A stretch of DNA of 64,000 bases from Streptacidiphilus albus JL83 (GTDB taxonomy: Bacteria; Actinomycetota; Actinomycetes; Streptomycetales; Streptomycetaceae): the NCBI RefSeq assembly GCF_000744705.1, contig NZ_JQML01000001.1, positions 4,784,017-4,848,016 of the forward strand. The letters run 5' to 3'. Below are positions 52,765-62,085 of the stretch, in pieces. The notes under the pieces are model-generated. The model saw nothing but the letters and a program-made list of their open reading frames with translations, ran no database searches and was not told where the DNA came from. The position numbers and the translations under genes are program-made. Position 1 is the stretch's first letter. Every line of letters starts with the position of its first letter.

Positions 52765-53721
52765 GTGAGCGACGTCCGTAACGTGATCATCATCGGCTCC
52801 GGCCCGGCCGGGTACACGGCCGCGCTCTACACGGCCCGTGCCTCGCTGAGCCCGCTGGTCTTCGAGGGAGCGGTGACCGCCGGCGGTGCCCTGATGAACA
52901 CCACCGAGGTGGAGAACTTCCCCGGTTTCCAGGACGGCATCATGGGCCCGGAGCTCATGGACAACATGCGCGGCCAGGCCGAGCGGTTCGGCGCCGAGCT
53001 GGTGCCCGACGACATCGTCGCGGTCGACCTCAGCGGCGACATCAAGACCGTCACCGACTCCGAGGGCAACGTCCACCGGGCCAAGGCCGTGATCGTGACC
53101 ACCGGGTCGCAGCACCGCAAGCTCGGTCTGCCGCGCGAGGACCAGCTCTCGGGGCGCGGGGTCTCCTGGTGCGCCACCTGTGACGGCTTCTTCTTCCGCG
53201 ACCAGGACATCGTGGTGGTCGGCGGCGGCGACACGGCGATGGAGGAGGCGACCTTCCTCTCCCGCTTCGCCAAGTCGGTCACCGTGGTGCACCGCCGCGA
53301 CAGCCTGCGTGCCAGCAAGACCATGCAGGACCGCGCCTTCGCCGACCCGAAGATCAGCTTCGCCTGGAACAGCGAGGTCGCCGAGATCCACGGCGAGGCC
53401 AAGCTGAGCGGTCTGACGTTGCGTGACACCGTGACCGGTGAGACCCGTGAACTGCCGGTCACCGGGCTGTTCATCGCCGTCGGCCACGACCCGCGCACCG
53501 AGCTCTTCAAGGGCCAGCTGGACCTAGACGACGAGGGCTACCTCCAGGTAGAGGCCCCCTCCACCCGCACCAACATCCCCGGCGTCTTCGGTGCGGGCGA
53601 CGTCGTCGACCACACCTACCGCCAGGCCATCACCGCCGCCGGCACGGGCTGCTCGGCCGCCCTGGACGCGGAGCGCTACCTCGCGGCGCTCGCCCACGTC
53701 GAAGCCGTCGCAGCGGTCTGA
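52765..53721 (+). CDS. trxB: thioredoxin reductase (NADPH)
   Basis: This 318-residue flavoenzyme has an FAD-binding motif ([17 protein letters not shown]), the redox-active WCATCDGFF, an NADPH motif ([12 protein letters not shown]) and a second FAD motif ([15 protein letters not shown]). It reduces thioredoxin in the cytoplasm. It starts at GTG 52765 with AGGAG eight bases before. trxA follows 48 bases downstream, and sigM and its anti-sigma factor lie upstream. Confidence 0.97.
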   Translation: MSDVRNVIIIGSGPAGYTAALYTARASLSPLVFEGAVTAGGALMNTTEVENFPGFQDGIMGPELMDNMRGQAERFGAELVPDDIVAVDLSGDIKTVTDSEGNVHRAKAVIVTTGSQHRKLGLPREDQLSGRGVSWCATCDGFFFRDQDIVVVGGGDTAMEEATFLSRFAKSVTVVHRRDSLRASKTMQDRAFADPKISFAWNSEVAEIHGEAKLSGLTLRDTVTGETRELPVTGLFIAVGHDPRTELFKGQLDLDDEGYLQVEAPSTRTNIPGVFGAGDVVDHTYRQAITAAGTGCSAALDAERYLAALAHVEAVAAV

Positions 53722-53769
53722 CTTTCCCCCTCACCCCCTTCCCCGCCCACGTACACCTGAGGAGAACCC

Positions 53770-54099
53770 GTGTCCGGCCCTACCATCACCGTGACCGACG
53801 AGACCTTTGACGCCGAGGTGCTCAAGAGCGACAAGCCCGTGCTGGTCGACTTCTGGGCCACCTGGTGCGGCCCGTGCCGCCAGATCGCCCCGGCGCTGGA
53901 GGAGATCGCCGCCGAGTACGGCGACAAGATCACCATCGCCAAGCTCGACATCGACAACAACCCCAACACGCCGGCGACCTACGGTGTGCTCTCGATCCCG
54001 ACGATGCACGTCTACCAGAACGGTGAGATCGTGAAGACGATCGTCGGTGCCAAGCCCAAGAGTGCCCTGGTGCGCGACCTGGCCCAGTTCCTGGGCTAG
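53770..54099 (+). CDS. trxA: thioredoxin
   Basis: This 109-residue thioredoxin has the active site FWATWCGPCRQ, the cis-proline LSIPTMHVY and the usual length. It starts at GTG 53770 behind GAGGAGAACCC. It is the partner of TrxB directly upstream, and a strong terminator hairpin follows. Confidence 0.97.
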   Translation: MSGPTITVTDETFDAEVLKSDKPVLVDFWATWCGPCRQIAPALEEIAAEYGDKITIAKLDIDNNPNTPATYGVLSIPTMHVYQNGEIVKTIVGAKPKSALVRDLAQFLG

Positions 54100-54110
54100 G
54101 TCCACGCGCC

Positions 54111-54150
54111 AACGCCGGGGCGGCCACCATGTGGTGGCCGCCCCGGCGTT
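54111..54150. terminator. trxBA terminator
   Basis: Perfect 19-base arms (54111-54129 and 54132-54150) with a two-base centre are followed by TTTCCTTG. It begins 12 bases past the trxA stop. parS site 3 begins six bases after the hairpin. Confidence 0.9.
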
Positions 54151-54155
54151 TCCTT

Positions 54156-54169
54156 GTTTCACGTGAAAC
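54156..54169. promoter_or_regulatory. parS site 3
   Basis: Perfect GTTTCACGTGAAAC in the intergenic region between the trxA terminator and cwlM. Confidence 0.93.
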
Positions 54170-54217
54170 GGCGCGTACGATCGTCGGATCCCATGCAGAG
54201 GAGGGGACCCTCGCACC

Positions 54218-55384
54218 ATGACCCACCACCCGGCCCACATCTACCGCTGGAAGCTCGGCGACACCGGTCCTGCCGTCGCCGAGATCCGTTTCAAGCTGGC
54301 TCTCCTCGGACTGCTGAGCAACGAGGGTCCTGTCGCGCAGCGCAGACAACTCCACTCGGCGTCCGCCCTCTTCGACCTGGAGGTGGACGAGGCGGTCCGC
54401 TACTTCCAGCAGCAGCGCGGACTGACCTCGGACGGCATCGTCGGCCCGGAGACCTACCGCCACCTCAACGAGGCACGGTGGCAACTGGGTGACCGCATCC
54501 TCGCCCACACCTCCAGCAACATGCAGTTCGGCGACGACGTCGCCCAGTTGCAGCAGCGACTGCTGGACATGGGGTTCACCCCGGGCCGGGTCGACGGCAT
54601 CTTCGGCCCGGCGACCGCCCAGGCGCTCAGTGAGTTCCAGCGCAATATGGGCCTCCATCCGGACGGCGAGCTCGGCCCCGTCACCCTGACGGTCCTGCTG
54701 CGGCTCGCCCGCACGGTCGTCGGTGGCGCCCCCCATGTCATGCGGGAGACCGAGATGCTGCTCCGCTCCGGTCCCGCGCTGGCCGGCAAGGTCGTCGTCA
54801 TCGACCCCGGGCACGGCGGCAACGACCCCGGGGTCTGCGTCGACGGGATCAGCGAGGCCGAGGTGGTCTGGGAGATCGCCCGCAGTCTGGAGCAGCGGCT
54901 CCACACCCTCGGCGTCCGCACCCACCTCACCCGGCAGCCGGACAGCGGCGGCGACGAGAGCCGGCGCGCCGCCTTCGCCAATGCCACCGAGGCCGATCTG
55001 CTGATCTCCCTCCATCTGGAGGGCCACCGCAATCCGACTGCGGCCGGTGTCGCGAGCTACTACTACGGCGACGAGAGCCGGAGCCGCTGGTCGCACACCG
55101 GCAAGCAGTTCGCCGGGCTGGTGCAGCGCGAACTCGTCGCCCGCTGCGGCCTGGGGGACAACCGCAGCCACGCCCGCACCTGGACGCTGCTGCGATCCAC
55201 CCGGATGGCCGCCGTACGGCTGGAGCTCGGCTACCTCACCAGCCCCGAGGACGCGGCCAGGATCACCACCCCGGACTTCCGCGTCCAGGCCGTGGAGGCC
55301 GTCGCGGTCGCCGTCCAGCGCCTCTACCTGCCGCCCGAGGACGACGCACCCACAGGAGTGCTGCACCTTCCGGTCCTGGCCTGA
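54218..55384 (+). CDS. cwlM: CwlM-like amidase-fold protein with two peptidoglycan-binding domains
   Basis: This 388-residue protein has no signal peptide. Two PG_binding_1 repeats (about 10-85, then MQFGDDVAQLQQRLLDMGF to about 160) precede an Amidase_3 domain. The zinc and catalytic residues are present: DPGHGG, SEAEVVWE, SLHLEGH and VRLELGYLTSPED. The mycobacterial counterpart CwlM (Rv3915, same position) stays in the cytoplasm and, when phosphorylated, activates MurA. The lack of a signal peptide here fits that role better than a secreted hydrolase. It starts at ATG 54218 with GAGGAGGGGACC about 20 bases upstream, so the start is slightly uncertain. Confidence 0.9.
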   Translation: MTHHPAHIYRWKLGDTGPAVAEIRFKLALLGLLSNEGPVAQRRQLHSASALFDLEVDEAVRYFQQQRGLTSDGIVGPETYRHLNEARWQLGDRILAHTSSNMQFGDDVAQLQQRLLDMGFTPGRVDGIFGPATAQALSEFQRNMGLHPDGELGPVTLTVLLRLARTVVGGAPHVMRETEMLLRSGPALAGKVVVIDPGHGGNDPGVCVDGISEAEVVWEIARSLEQRLHTLGVRTHLTRQPDSGGDESRRAAFANATEADLLISLHLEGHRNPTAAGVASYYYGDESRSRWSHTGKQFAGLVQRELVARCGLGDNRSHARTWTLLRSTRMAAVRLELGYLTSPEDAARITTPDFRVQAVEAVAVAVQRLYLPPEDDAPTGVLHLPVLA

Positions 55385-55388
55385 GCCT

Positions 55389-55429
55389 GCTGCTGGGACC
55401 GTCAGCGTGGGTCTGACCTTCCCAGCAGC
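55389..55429. terminator. terminator hairpin between cwlM and the convergent GNAT gene
   Basis: Arms GCTGCTGGGA (55389-55398) and TCCCAGCAGC (55420-55429) have an inner GTCAG/CTGAC pairing. It lies between two convergent gene ends. Confidence 0.7.
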
Positions 55430-55436
55430 CCAACCC

Positions 55437-56054
55437 TCAGAGCGGCCGCAGCGAGGGCTCCTTCTGGACCGCGCCCAGCAACCGTTCCAAGGCGACCTCG
55501 ACCTCCCCCTTCCAGGAGATGGCTGACCGCACCTCCAACCGCAGTCGCGGATAACGGTGGTGCGGTCGCACCGTCTTGAAGCCGACCGCCTGCAGGTGCT
55601 CGGCCGGCAGCAGACAGCTGGGCTCCTTCCAGCGGGCGTCGCCGAACGCCTCCAGGGCCTTGAACTCCCGCCGGATCAGATCCTTGGCAACCGCCTGCAC
55701 CAACGTCCGCCCGATGCCCTGTCCCTGGAAGCCGGGCAGCACCCGGGCGGTCATCAACTGCACGGCGTCGGGCGAGATCGGGCTCGTGGGAAAGGCCAGT
55801 GACCGCGGCACATAGGCCGGCGGGGCATAGAGCACGAATCCCACCGGCACGTCGTCGACATAGGCGACGCGTCCGCAGGAACCCCACTCCAGCAGCACCG
55901 AGGAGATCCAGGACTCCTTCTCCAACTCGGGCTGCCCGGCCGCCACGGCCGCCTTCCCACTGACCTGGTCCAGCTCCCAGAAGACACAGGATCTGCAGGT
56001 GGTCGGAAGATCAGCGAGGGTGTCCAGCGTGAGCGGTACGAGCCTGCGTCCCAT
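55437..56054 (-). CDS. GNAT family N-acetyltransferase
   Basis: This 205-residue protein has an N-terminal CRSCVFWE (CxxC) and a GNAT core: YVDDVPVGFVLYAPPAYVP, then the acetyl-CoA loop VLPGFQGQGIGRTLVQAVAK. It is a conserved actinobacterial neighbour of parB. The substrate is unknown. It starts at ATG 56054. Confidence 0.85.
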   Translation of the reverse strand: MGRRLVPLTLDTLADLPTTCRSCVFWELDQVSGKAAVAAGQPELEKESWISSVLLEWGSCGRVAYVDDVPVGFVLYAPPAYVPRSLAFPTSPISPDAVQLMTARVLPGFQGQGIGRTLVQAVAKDLIRREFKALEAFGDARWKEPSCLLPAEHLQAVGFKTVRPHHRYPRLRLEVRSAISWKGEVEVALERLLGAVQKEPSLRPL

Positions 56055-56235
56055 GCACTACACCTTTGGGCTCAGCGGTCAGGAGAGACCGGTCCTCGCT
56101 CAACGATAAGCGGGGAGAGACCCGACCAGCACCCCCATGGGAGCGATCCTGCAACAGCCCGCCGACGAAGCCGCCGACCCCGCCCAACCCCAACCCCACC
56201 GCAACGAGTACCGCCGCCCGGCCGCGCACGTCCAT
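56011..56235 (-). CDS. possible small membrane protein overlapping the GNAT gene
   Basis: This is a 74-residue frame starting at ATG 56235 behind a strong GGGAGGG. It has one hydrophobic, Gly-rich segment (AAVLVAVGLGLGGVGGFVGG) and a polar tail. It overlaps the start of the GNAT gene by 44 bases in another frame, which would allow translational coupling. The ribosome site and membrane segment favour it, while the overlap and low complexity argue against it. Confidence 0.4.
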   Translation of the reverse strand: MDVRGRAAVLVAVGLGLGGVGGFVGGLLQDRSHGGAGRVSPRLSLSEDRSLLTAEPKGVVHGTQARTAHAGHPR

Positions 56236-56302
56236 GAACCCTCCCGGGTAGAGCCGACCACTGTGCTCCTGCCGCCATGGTAGCCACGGCCGGAGACATG
56301 AA

Positions 56303-56347
56303 GAAGGCCGTTGTGTTCCACGTGAAACGTGGAACACAACGGCCTTC
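56303..56347. terminator. parAB terminator hairpin containing a near-parS sequence
   Basis: Perfect 21-base arms (56303-56323 and 56327-56347) with a GAA loop begin just past the parB stop. The stem and loop include GTTCCACGTGAAAC (56315-56328), one mismatch from parS. Confidence 0.85.
56315..56328. promoter_or_regulatory. near-parS site (one mismatch) in the parB terminator
   Basis: GTTCCACGTGAAAC spans the loop of the hairpin downstream of parB. Confidence 0.55.
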
Positions 56348-56368
56348 CCGGGTTCGGCGCCGGAGGCA

Positions 56369-57478
56369 CTACGCCTCGTCGGCCGCCGTCTCGCCGCTCA
56401 GTCCCTGCTTCAGCCGCTGTCCCTCACCCGGGGCAAAGGAGTTGAGGATCCGTTCGAGGTCCTCCACGGTGGCGAACTCCACCACGATCTTGCCACGATG
56501 AGTACCGAGGTCGACCTTCACCCGGGTGTCGAACCGGTCCGACAGCCGACTCGCCAGACTCGCCAGTGCCGGCGAGGGCAACCGCCCGGCGCGCGGTCCA
56601 CGCGCCTTCGGCCTGGGCTGCTCCATCTTGGCCATCCGCACGATCTCCTCGACCGTACGCACCGACAGCCCCTCGGCAATGACCCGCCTGGCCAGTCCCT
56701 CCTGCTCCTCAGCAGTGTCCAGCCCCAGCAGCGCCCGGGCATGGCCGTAGTCGATCGTCTTGGCCGCGACCTTCGACTGGACGGTCGGCGGCAGCTTCAG
56801 CAACCGCAGGGTGTTGGACACCTGCCCCCGGGAGCGACCGATCCGGTCGGCGAGTTCCTCGTGGGTGCAGGAGAAGTCGCGCAGCAACTGGTCGTAGGCC
56901 GCTGCCTCTTCCAGCGGGTTCAGCTGGGACCGGTGCAGGTTCTCCAGCAGCGCGTCCAGCAGCAGCTTCTCGTCCTCGGTCGCCCGGACGATGGCCGGGA
57001 TGACCTCAAGACCGGCTCGCCGCGAGGCCCGCCAGCGCCGCTCACCCATGATCAGTTCAAAGCGACCGGGGCCCACCTCACGCACCACCACCGGCTGGAG
57101 CAGGCCCACCTCCTTGATCGAGTGGACCAGTTCGTCGAGCTCCTCCTCGTCGAACACATCGCGGGGCTGACGCGGGTTCGGACTGATCCCGTCCAGCGGA
57201 ATCTCGGCGAAGTACGCCCCGTCCACCGGACGCAGCTCGGAGCCGGAACCGCCGGCGGCCGCTGTTTCACGTGAAACAGCCTCGGTCTCCAGCGACCGCT
57301 CCAGCGTGCTGACCGCACCCGCCGACCGTGTCACCGCGCTTCCGCGCTCCAGCCCCGCCCCGGGGACGGTCGCCGGGGCGCCCGAACCCGCCAGGCCGGC
57401 CGGCCTGGCCTCCGGGCCGGACGCGGCCGGGATCAGTGCTCCCAGACCTCGGCCCAGACCCCTGCGACGCTCGCTCAC
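56369..57478 (-). CDS. parB: chromosome segregation protein ParB
   Basis: This 369-residue ParB has the N-terminal ParA-interaction motif ([14 protein letters not shown]), an Ala/Gly/Pro-rich region, and a CTPase/clamp domain with [13 protein letters not shown] helix-turn-helix ([20 protein letters not shown]) reads parS, and a C-terminal dimerisation domain follows. ParB loads on parS, spreads as a CTP-dependent clamp and condenses the origin region. It starts at GTG 57478, overlapping the parA stop (GTGA). Its own gene contains a perfect parS. Confidence 0.97.
   Translation of the reverse strand: MSERRRGLGRGLGALIPAASGPEARPAGLAGSGAPATVPGAGLERGSAVTRSAGAVSTLERSLETEAVSRETAAAGGSGSELRPVDGAYFAEIPLDGISPNPRQPRDVFDEEELDELVHSIKEVGLLQPVVVREVGPGRFELIMGERRWRASRRAGLEVIPAIVRATEDEKLLLDALLENLHRSQLNPLEEAAAYDQLLRDFSCTHEELADRIGRSRGQVSNTLRLLKLPPTVQSKVAAKTIDYGHARALLGLDTAEEQEGLARRVIAEGLSVRTVEEIVRMAKMEQPRPKARGPRAGRLPSPALASLASRLSDRFDTRVKVDLGTHRGKIVVEFATVEDLERILNSFAPGEGQRLKQGLSGETAADEA
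57264..57277. promoter_or_regulatory. parS site 4
   Basis: Perfect GTTTCACGTGAAAC inside parB, part of a 20-bp palindrome (57261-57280), encoding V-S-R-E-T of ParB. Confidence 0.93.
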
Positions 57479-58602
57479 CGGTTCCCCTCCATCGTGCTGT
57501 TCCGTGCGCTGTCGTGTTCCGCCATGCGACGCGGCTGCTGCTGGTAGACCCCGGAGTGCCCGGGCTCTCCCGCGAACGCAGCCTCGGCGGCCTTCGCATC
57601 GGCCGCGGCACCCCGCAGGGCGATCTCCTTGGCCGCCTCCAGATAGGAGAGCGCACCGGTGGAGCTTGGATCATAGGTCAACACGGTCTGCCCGTAGCTG
57701 GGAGCCTCGGAGACCCGGACCGAACGCGGGATGCTGGTCCGCAGCACCTCTTCGGCGAAGTGGGTCCGAACCTCCTCGGCGACCTGGGAGGCCAGCCTGG
57801 TACGGGCGTCGTACATCGTCAGCAGGATGGTCGAGACATGGAGGTGCGGGTTGAGGTGAGCCCGCACCAGCTCCACATTCCGCAGCAGCTGCCCCAGTCC
57901 CTCCAGCGCGTAGTACTCGCACTGGATGGGGATGAGGACCTCGCGCCCGGCCACCATCGCATTGACGGTCAGCAGTCCCAGCGACGGCGGACAGTCGATC
58001 AGAATGTAGTCGAGCGGCTGCTCGTAGGCCTCGATCGCCCGCTGCAGCCGACTCTCCCGGGCCACCAGCGAGACCAGTTCGATCTCCGCGCCGGCCAGGT
58101 CGATGGTGGCCGGGCAGCAGAACAGCCCCTCGACATCCACCACGGGTTGGACGACGTCGGCCAGGGGCTTGCCCTCGACCAGGACGTCGTAGATGGAAGG
58201 GACCTCGGCATGGTGGTCGATGCCCAGCGCCGTCGAGGCATTGCCCTGCGGGTCGAGGTCGATGACCAGGACCCGGGCCCCCTGCATCGCCAGCGAGGCC
58301 GCCAGATTGACCGTGGTGGTGGTCTTGCCCACCCCGCCCTTCTGGTTGGCGACCACCATGACCCGGGTACGGGCAGGTCGTGGCGATGTCTCGGTGGCAC
58401 GGCCCAATGCCTCCATCGCAGCCTGGGTGGCACGACCGATGGGGGTGTCATCGCTGAGCGCGGTGGTATCCAAGTCCTGCATAGTCGTCAGTGTTTCACG
58501 TGAAACACGGCGCCTACTACGGGGTCCGGGCAATGGATCTGCCATCGGCGGGATTGTTTTCGGTTCGCCTGGCACTCCGAGAGTTCGGGCGTCGCTCGGC
58601 AT
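57475..58602 (-). CDS. parA: chromosome-partitioning ATPase ParA
   Basis: This 375-residue Walker-type ATPase has the deviant Walker [11 protein letters not shown] (about 88-97), Walker A' and B regions ([24 protein letters not shown]) and a C-terminal DNA-binding helix region. It moves ParB-bound origins during sporulation septation and at the hyphal tip. The start was set at ATG 58602, preceded by GGAAAGGGGGG. ATG 58482 is a shorter choice, and the frame stays open upstream. A parS site lies inside the first codons (translated V-S-R-E-T). It is coupled to parB. Confidence 0.95.
   Translation of the reverse strand: MPSDARTLGVPGEPKTIPPMADPLPGPRSRRRVSRETLTTMQDLDTTALSDDTPIGRATQAAMEALGRATETSPRPARTRVMVVANQKGGVGKTTTTVNLAASLAMQGARVLVIDLDPQGNASTALGIDHHAEVPSIYDVLVEGKPLADVVQPVVDVEGLFCCPATIDLAGAEIELVSLVARESRLQRAIEAYEQPLDYILIDCPPSLGLLTVNAMVAGREVLIPIQCEYYALEGLGQLLRNVELVRAHLNPHLHVSTILLTMYDARTRLASQVAEEVRTHFAEEVLRTSIPRSVRVSEAPSYGQTVLTYDPSSTGALSYLEAAKEIALRGAAADAKAAEAAFAGEPGHSGVYQQQPRRMAEHDSARNSTMEGNR
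58493..58506. promoter_or_regulatory. parS site 5
   Basis: Perfect GTTTCACGTGAAAC near the 5' end of parA, between the two possible start codons. ParB binding here could influence parAB transcription. Confidence 0.93.
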
Positions 58603-58775
58603 GGGGTCACCCCCCTTTCCGTCCTCGCTGTCGCTGAAATCATGGCGCAGCCCGCCGGGACGCGGGGACGGTTGCGACTCCTGTGGCCCCAGGAGGTGCA
58701 GATCTTCACCCGATCGGCGACCGAACTGAGTGGCCTCACGGGCACGGCTCAAGATTCCAGGCAACAGCGAGCGAC

Positions 58776-58789
58776 GTTTCACGTGAAAC
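58776..58789. promoter_or_regulatory. parS site 6
   Basis: Perfect GTTTCACGTGAAAC about 175 bases upstream of the parA start, in the parA promoter region. It is the parS site closest to dnaA within the window. Confidence 0.93.
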
Positions 58790-58869
58790 ACGATGCCTGG
58801 CAAACCGGACATCTGATGACGCGACACTCCGGACCGGCACCGAGGGGAAGCAACCCCGAGGCGGACCAA

Positions 58870-58925
58870 GACCGAGGGGCCGTGGCCCACATCTCGGATG
58901 AGACATGGGCCACGGCCCCTCGGTC
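58870..58925. terminator. terminator of the rpmH-rsmG transcript
   Basis: Perfect 20-base arms (58870-58889 and 58906-58925) have an inner TCTC/GAGA pairing around GGAT. It lies about 60 bases past the rsmG stop, before the parA promoter. Confidence 0.85.
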
Positions 58926-58932
58926 GACTCTT

Positions 58933-58968
58933 GCCAGTGCCAGTGCCAGTGCCAGTGCCAGTGCCAGT
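58933..58968. repeat. GCCAGT hexanucleotide repeat
   Basis: About six perfect head-to-tail copies of GCCAGT lie between the rsmG stop and its terminator. This type of microsatellite can vary in copy number between strains. Confidence 0.9.
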
Positions 58969-58986
58969 GACCAGTTCCGGTCCCGG

Positions 58987-59778
58987 TCAGCGGCGGCGGC
59001 GCGGTCCGCCCTTGCCGACCCCGGCCGAGCGTCCGGCCCGGGCGGCCTTGGCCCGGCGGGCCGCCGCCTTCACGCCCCCGGGGCTCTCCCCGACCTGGAC
59101 CCGGACCACATGGGTCGGCACCTCCACGATCCCCTTGCCCGCAGTGTCGACCGACCAGGCCTGCGCGCCCAGCTTCTGCAGCGCGCCCTTGTGGTCGGCC
59201 AGCTCCTGCTCGGCGAGGTCGCCCTTGAGCGCCAGCATCTCCCCGTAGGGACGCAGCAGCGGAAGCCCCCAGCCGGCCAGCCGGTCCAGCGGTGCGACCG
59301 CCCGAGCGGTGACCACGTCGACGGCCAGCTTGCCGACCATCTCCTCGGCCCGGCCGCGGACCACCGTGACATTGTCCAGCCCCAGCTCCCGAACGACCTC
59401 CTCCAGGAAGGTGGTCCGCCGCAGCAGCGGCTCCAGCAGGGTGATCCGGACATCCGGCCGGGCCAGGGCCACCGGGATCCCGGGCAGCCCGGCACCGGAG
59501 CCGACGTCGCAGAGCGAGACCCCAGGAGGAAGCAGCTCACTCAGTACGGCGCAGTTGAGGATGTGCCGCTCCCACAGCCGGGGCACCTCGCGCGGACCGA
59601 TCAGACCGCGCCGGACCGCCGCATCCGCCAACAGCTCGGCATAGCGGACCGCCTGCTCGAAACGCTCCCCGAAGACCTCACGGGCGGCCGTCGGCGGCTC
59701 GGCGAGCTCCTGGGAGAACTCTTCAACGGCTGTGGGTGCTTCGTCCCCACTCGGTGCCTCGGACATGGCCTCGGACAT
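58987..59778 (-). CDS. rsmG: 16S rRNA (guanine-527-N7) methyltransferase
   Basis: This 263-residue protein has the RsmG fold. A helical N-terminus with [20 protein letters not shown] and [12 protein letters not shown] leads to the SAM motif [20 protein letters not shown] and [17 protein letters not shown] basic C-terminal extension ([20 protein letters not shown]) is longer than in enteric GidB. It methylates G527 of 16S rRNA, and its loss in Streptomyces is linked to low-level streptomycin resistance. The start is ATG 59778; ATG 59766 is also possible. Confidence 0.96.
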   Translation of the reverse strand: MSEAMSEAPSGDEAPTAVEEFSQELAEPPTAAREVFGERFEQAVRYAELLADAAVRRGLIGPREVPRLWERHILNCAVLSELLPPGVSLCDVGSGAGLPGIPVALARPDVRITLLEPLLRRTTFLEEVVRELGLDNVTVVRGRAEEMVGKLAVDVVTARAVAPLDRLAGWGLPLLRPYGEMLALKGDLAEQELADHKGALQKLGAQAWSVDTAGKGIVEVPTHVVRVQVGESPGGVKAAARRAKAARAGRSAGVGKGGPRRRR

Positions 59779-59810
59779 GGCGGCGTCTCTCCTCGTCTGC
59801 GTCGGCTGGG

Positions 59811-60338
59811 TCAGGCAGGCAGGACGACGACGCAGCGCTGCGGCTCCTCGCCCTCCGACTCGCTGCGCAGCCCTGCCGCTGCCACAGCGTCGTGGACGAC
59901 CTTGCGCTCGAAGGGGGTCATCGGCCGGAGCTTCACCGCTGCCCCGCCCGTCTTGACCTCCTCGGCCGTCCTGGCGCCGAGCTCGGCCAGCTCCGTCCGC
60001 TTCCGGGCCCGGAAGCCGGCGATGTCCAGCATCAGCCGGCTGCGCTCACCGGTCTCCCGGTGCACCGCCAGCCGGGTCAGCTCCTGCAGCGCCTCCAGCA
60101 CCTCGCCGTCCTGGCCCACCAGCCGGAGCAGCGACCGCTCGGCACCGGGGCCCTCACCGATGATGGACACGGAGGCACGATCGCCCTCGACGTCCATGTC
60201 GATGTCGCCGTCCAGGTCGGCGATGTCGAGCAGCGCCTCCAGGTAGTCGGCGGCGATCTCGCCTTCCTGCTCCAGGTTGCCGAGCAGATCGCCCTTGGAC
60301 TCGTCCTTCTCGACCGGCGTCACGGTGCCCTCCGTCAC
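59811..60338 (-). CDS. jag: Jag/KhpB-type KH-R3H RNA-binding protein
   Basis: This 175-residue protein has an acidic N-terminus, a KH-like domain ([38 protein letters not shown]) and an R3H domain with the motif [19 protein letters not shown]. It binds RNA and in firmicutes affects cell-wall synthesis and division. It lies directly after yidC, as in most bacteria. The start is GTG 60338, chosen for AAGGAGG at seven bases; the frame is open further upstream. Confidence 0.93.
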   Translation of the reverse strand: MTEGTVTPVEKDESKGDLLGNLEQEGEIAADYLEALLDIADLDGDIDMDVEGDRASVSIIGEGPGAERSLLRLVGQDGEVLEALQELTRLAVHRETGERSRLMLDIAGFRARKRTELAELGARTAEEVKTGGAAVKLRPMTPFERKVVHDAVAAAGLRSESEGEEPQRCVVVLPA

Positions 60339-60406
60339 GGATGGCCTCCTTGGGTACTCGTGGGGTGGACAGCAGCCTCGCGGGTAGGTCCGCGGTGAAG
60401 CCGCTA

Positions 60407-61672
60407 CTAGGACTTCTTCTTGGGACGCTGGCCCGCCGGCTGCGGGCTGCGCTTGCCAGGCTGGTTGGTGCGCTTCGGCTGGCCGCCCTGGGCGGGGGTG
60501 CCGCTGCCGCCGCTGCCCGCCGTGCTGGCCCGGCCGCGGGCCTGCGCACCGGACTGTCCGCCGCTCTTCGCCGTGCCCGACTTGGCCGCCGTGCCCGACT
60601 TGGCGCTCGGCTGACCCGTCCGGTCGGCCGGCGTGTTCTTGACTGCCTCGGCCGCGTCCACCACGGCGTCGGAGGGGGCGCTGCCGGCCGTACCGGTGCC
60701 GGTGCCGCCACCGCTCTGGCGCTGCGACTTGGTCTGCCGCTTGGGCTGCTGGCGACGCACCGGAGCCGCGTCCTCGGGAGTCTCCTCCACCGGCTCGGAG
60801 CCGCCCTTGACCAGCGAGGCCAGACCGGCCTTGGCGACCGTGCCGTCCGCGTTCAGCTTGCCCTTGGCCTTCAGCCGCTCCAGGCGCTGCTTGTGGGCCA
60901 CCGAGCCGGGGGTCGGGTTCTGGTGGATGATCACGAACTGCTGGCCCAGGGTCCACAGGTTGGTGGTCACCATGTAGACCAGCACACCGATCGGCATGTT
61001 GATGCCGAAGAAGATGTAGATGATCGGCAGCACGTACATCATCATCTTCTGCTGCTGCATGTACGGCGTCTTGACCGTGAGGTCGACGTTCTTCGTCATC
61101 ATCATGCGCGTCATCAGGAACTGCGACGAGCACATGATCGCGATCATGATGCCGGTGACGATCTTGGTTTCGGTGTTCGAGTGGGCACCGACGAAGGTCG
61201 CCGACAGCGGCGCACCGAAGATCAGCGCCGCACTGGCGCTGTGCAGCACGGCCCCGTTCATCGCACCGACCGACTTGCCGTCGGCCACCTTGCGCAGCAC
61301 GCCGTACAGGGACATGAAGAAGGGCGACTGGATGAGCAGCGGAAGGCAGCTCGACGCCGGGTTGACGTTGTGCTCCTTGTAGAGCTTCATCGTCTCGGCG
61401 GCGGTCTTCTCCCGGTCGCCCTTGTAGCGCTCCTGGATCGCCTTCAGCCGGGGCTGCAGGGCCTGCATGGCCCGCATCGACTTGGTCTGCTTGATGGTGA
61501 GCGGGATCATGCACGCCCGCACCAGGACCGTCAGCGAGACGATCGACAAGGCCCAGGCCCACCCGCTGTTAGCCGCAAAGATCTGGCTGTACAGCGAGTG
61601 GAACTGGACGACGATCCACGACACCGCGGTGTACAGCGGGTCCAGGATGGTATCGATAAACCCCACGGTCAT
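60407..61672 (-). CDS. yidC: membrane protein insertase YidC
   Basis: This 421-residue protein has the Oxa1/YidC core of five helices. It begins [20 protein letters not shown], then [20 protein letters not shown] with the conserved groove arginine, a cytoplasmic coiled loop, and [21 protein letters not shown] Gln/Gly/Ser/Lys-rich tail of about 110 residues, ending QRPKKKS, may contact ribosomes. It inserts membrane proteins alone or with SecYEG. ATG 61672 overlaps the yidD stop (ATGA), which supports this start; GTG 61666 has better spacing to AGGAG. Confidence 0.96.
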   Translation of the reverse strand: MTVGFIDTILDPLYTAVSWIVVQFHSLYSQIFAANSGWAWALSIVSLTVLVRACMIPLTIKQTKSMRAMQALQPRLKAIQERYKGDREKTAAETMKLYKEHNVNPASSCLPLLIQSPFFMSLYGVLRKVADGKSVGAMNGAVLHSASAALIFGAPLSATFVGAHSNTETKIVTGIMIAIMCSSQFLMTRMMMTKNVDLTVKTPYMQQQKMMMYVLPIIYIFFGINMPIGVLVYMVTTNLWTLGQQFVIIHQNPTPGSVAHKQRLERLKAKGKLNADGTVAKAGLASLVKGGSEPVEETPEDAAPVRRQQPKRQTKSQRQSGGGTGTGTAGSAPSDAVVDAAEAVKNTPADRTGQPSAKSGTAAKSGTAKSGGQSGAQARGRASTAGSGGSGTPAQGGQPKRTNQPGKRSPQPAGQRPKKKS

Positions 61673-62085
61673 GCTCCTTGGGCTTTGGTCGAGGGAGCCG
61701 GCACATCGGCGCGGCCCAGGTTGTGGGGTCCCACGTGGTCGATCTGCTGGGACGGAAGCTGCTGGGACGGAACACGGTCTCGGAGAACAAGACTGCGCAG
61801 CCACCGGTGCCAGACCGGTCGCTTACGCGCGGGAACGTAGTCGAACCCGCCCGGGCTCCACGGATTGCACCGCAGGATGCGCCATGCAGTGAGGACAGTA
61901 CCCTTCGCGGCACCGTGGACTCTGATCGCCTCGAACCCGTAGCGGGAGCAGGAGGGGTGGTACCGGCAGACCGGGCCCAGCAGCGGACTGATCGTCCACT
62001 GGTACACCCTGATCAGCCCCATCAGCAGGTACTTGCCCACCAGTAGAGCGACCAGGGCGATGAGGCCCATCAGCAGGTACGTCAC
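61669..62085 (-). CDS. yidD: membrane protein insertion efficiency factor YidD
   Basis: This 138-residue protein contains the YidD core: [35 protein letters not shown], and [15 protein letters not shown]. The N-terminal hydrophobic segment and the extra C-terminal tail of about 45 residues make it longer than the usual 70-100. It starts at GTG 62085, overlapping the rnpA stop (GTGA), and its own stop overlaps yidC. It helps YidC-dependent insertion (family knowledge). Confidence 0.92.
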   Translation of the reverse strand: MTYLLMGLIALVALLVGKYLLMGLIRVYQWTISPLLGPVCRYHPSCSRYGFEAIRVHGAAKGTVLTAWRILRCNPWSPGGFDYVPARKRPVWHRWLRSLVLRDRVPSQQLPSQQIDHVGPHNLGRADVPAPSTKAQGA

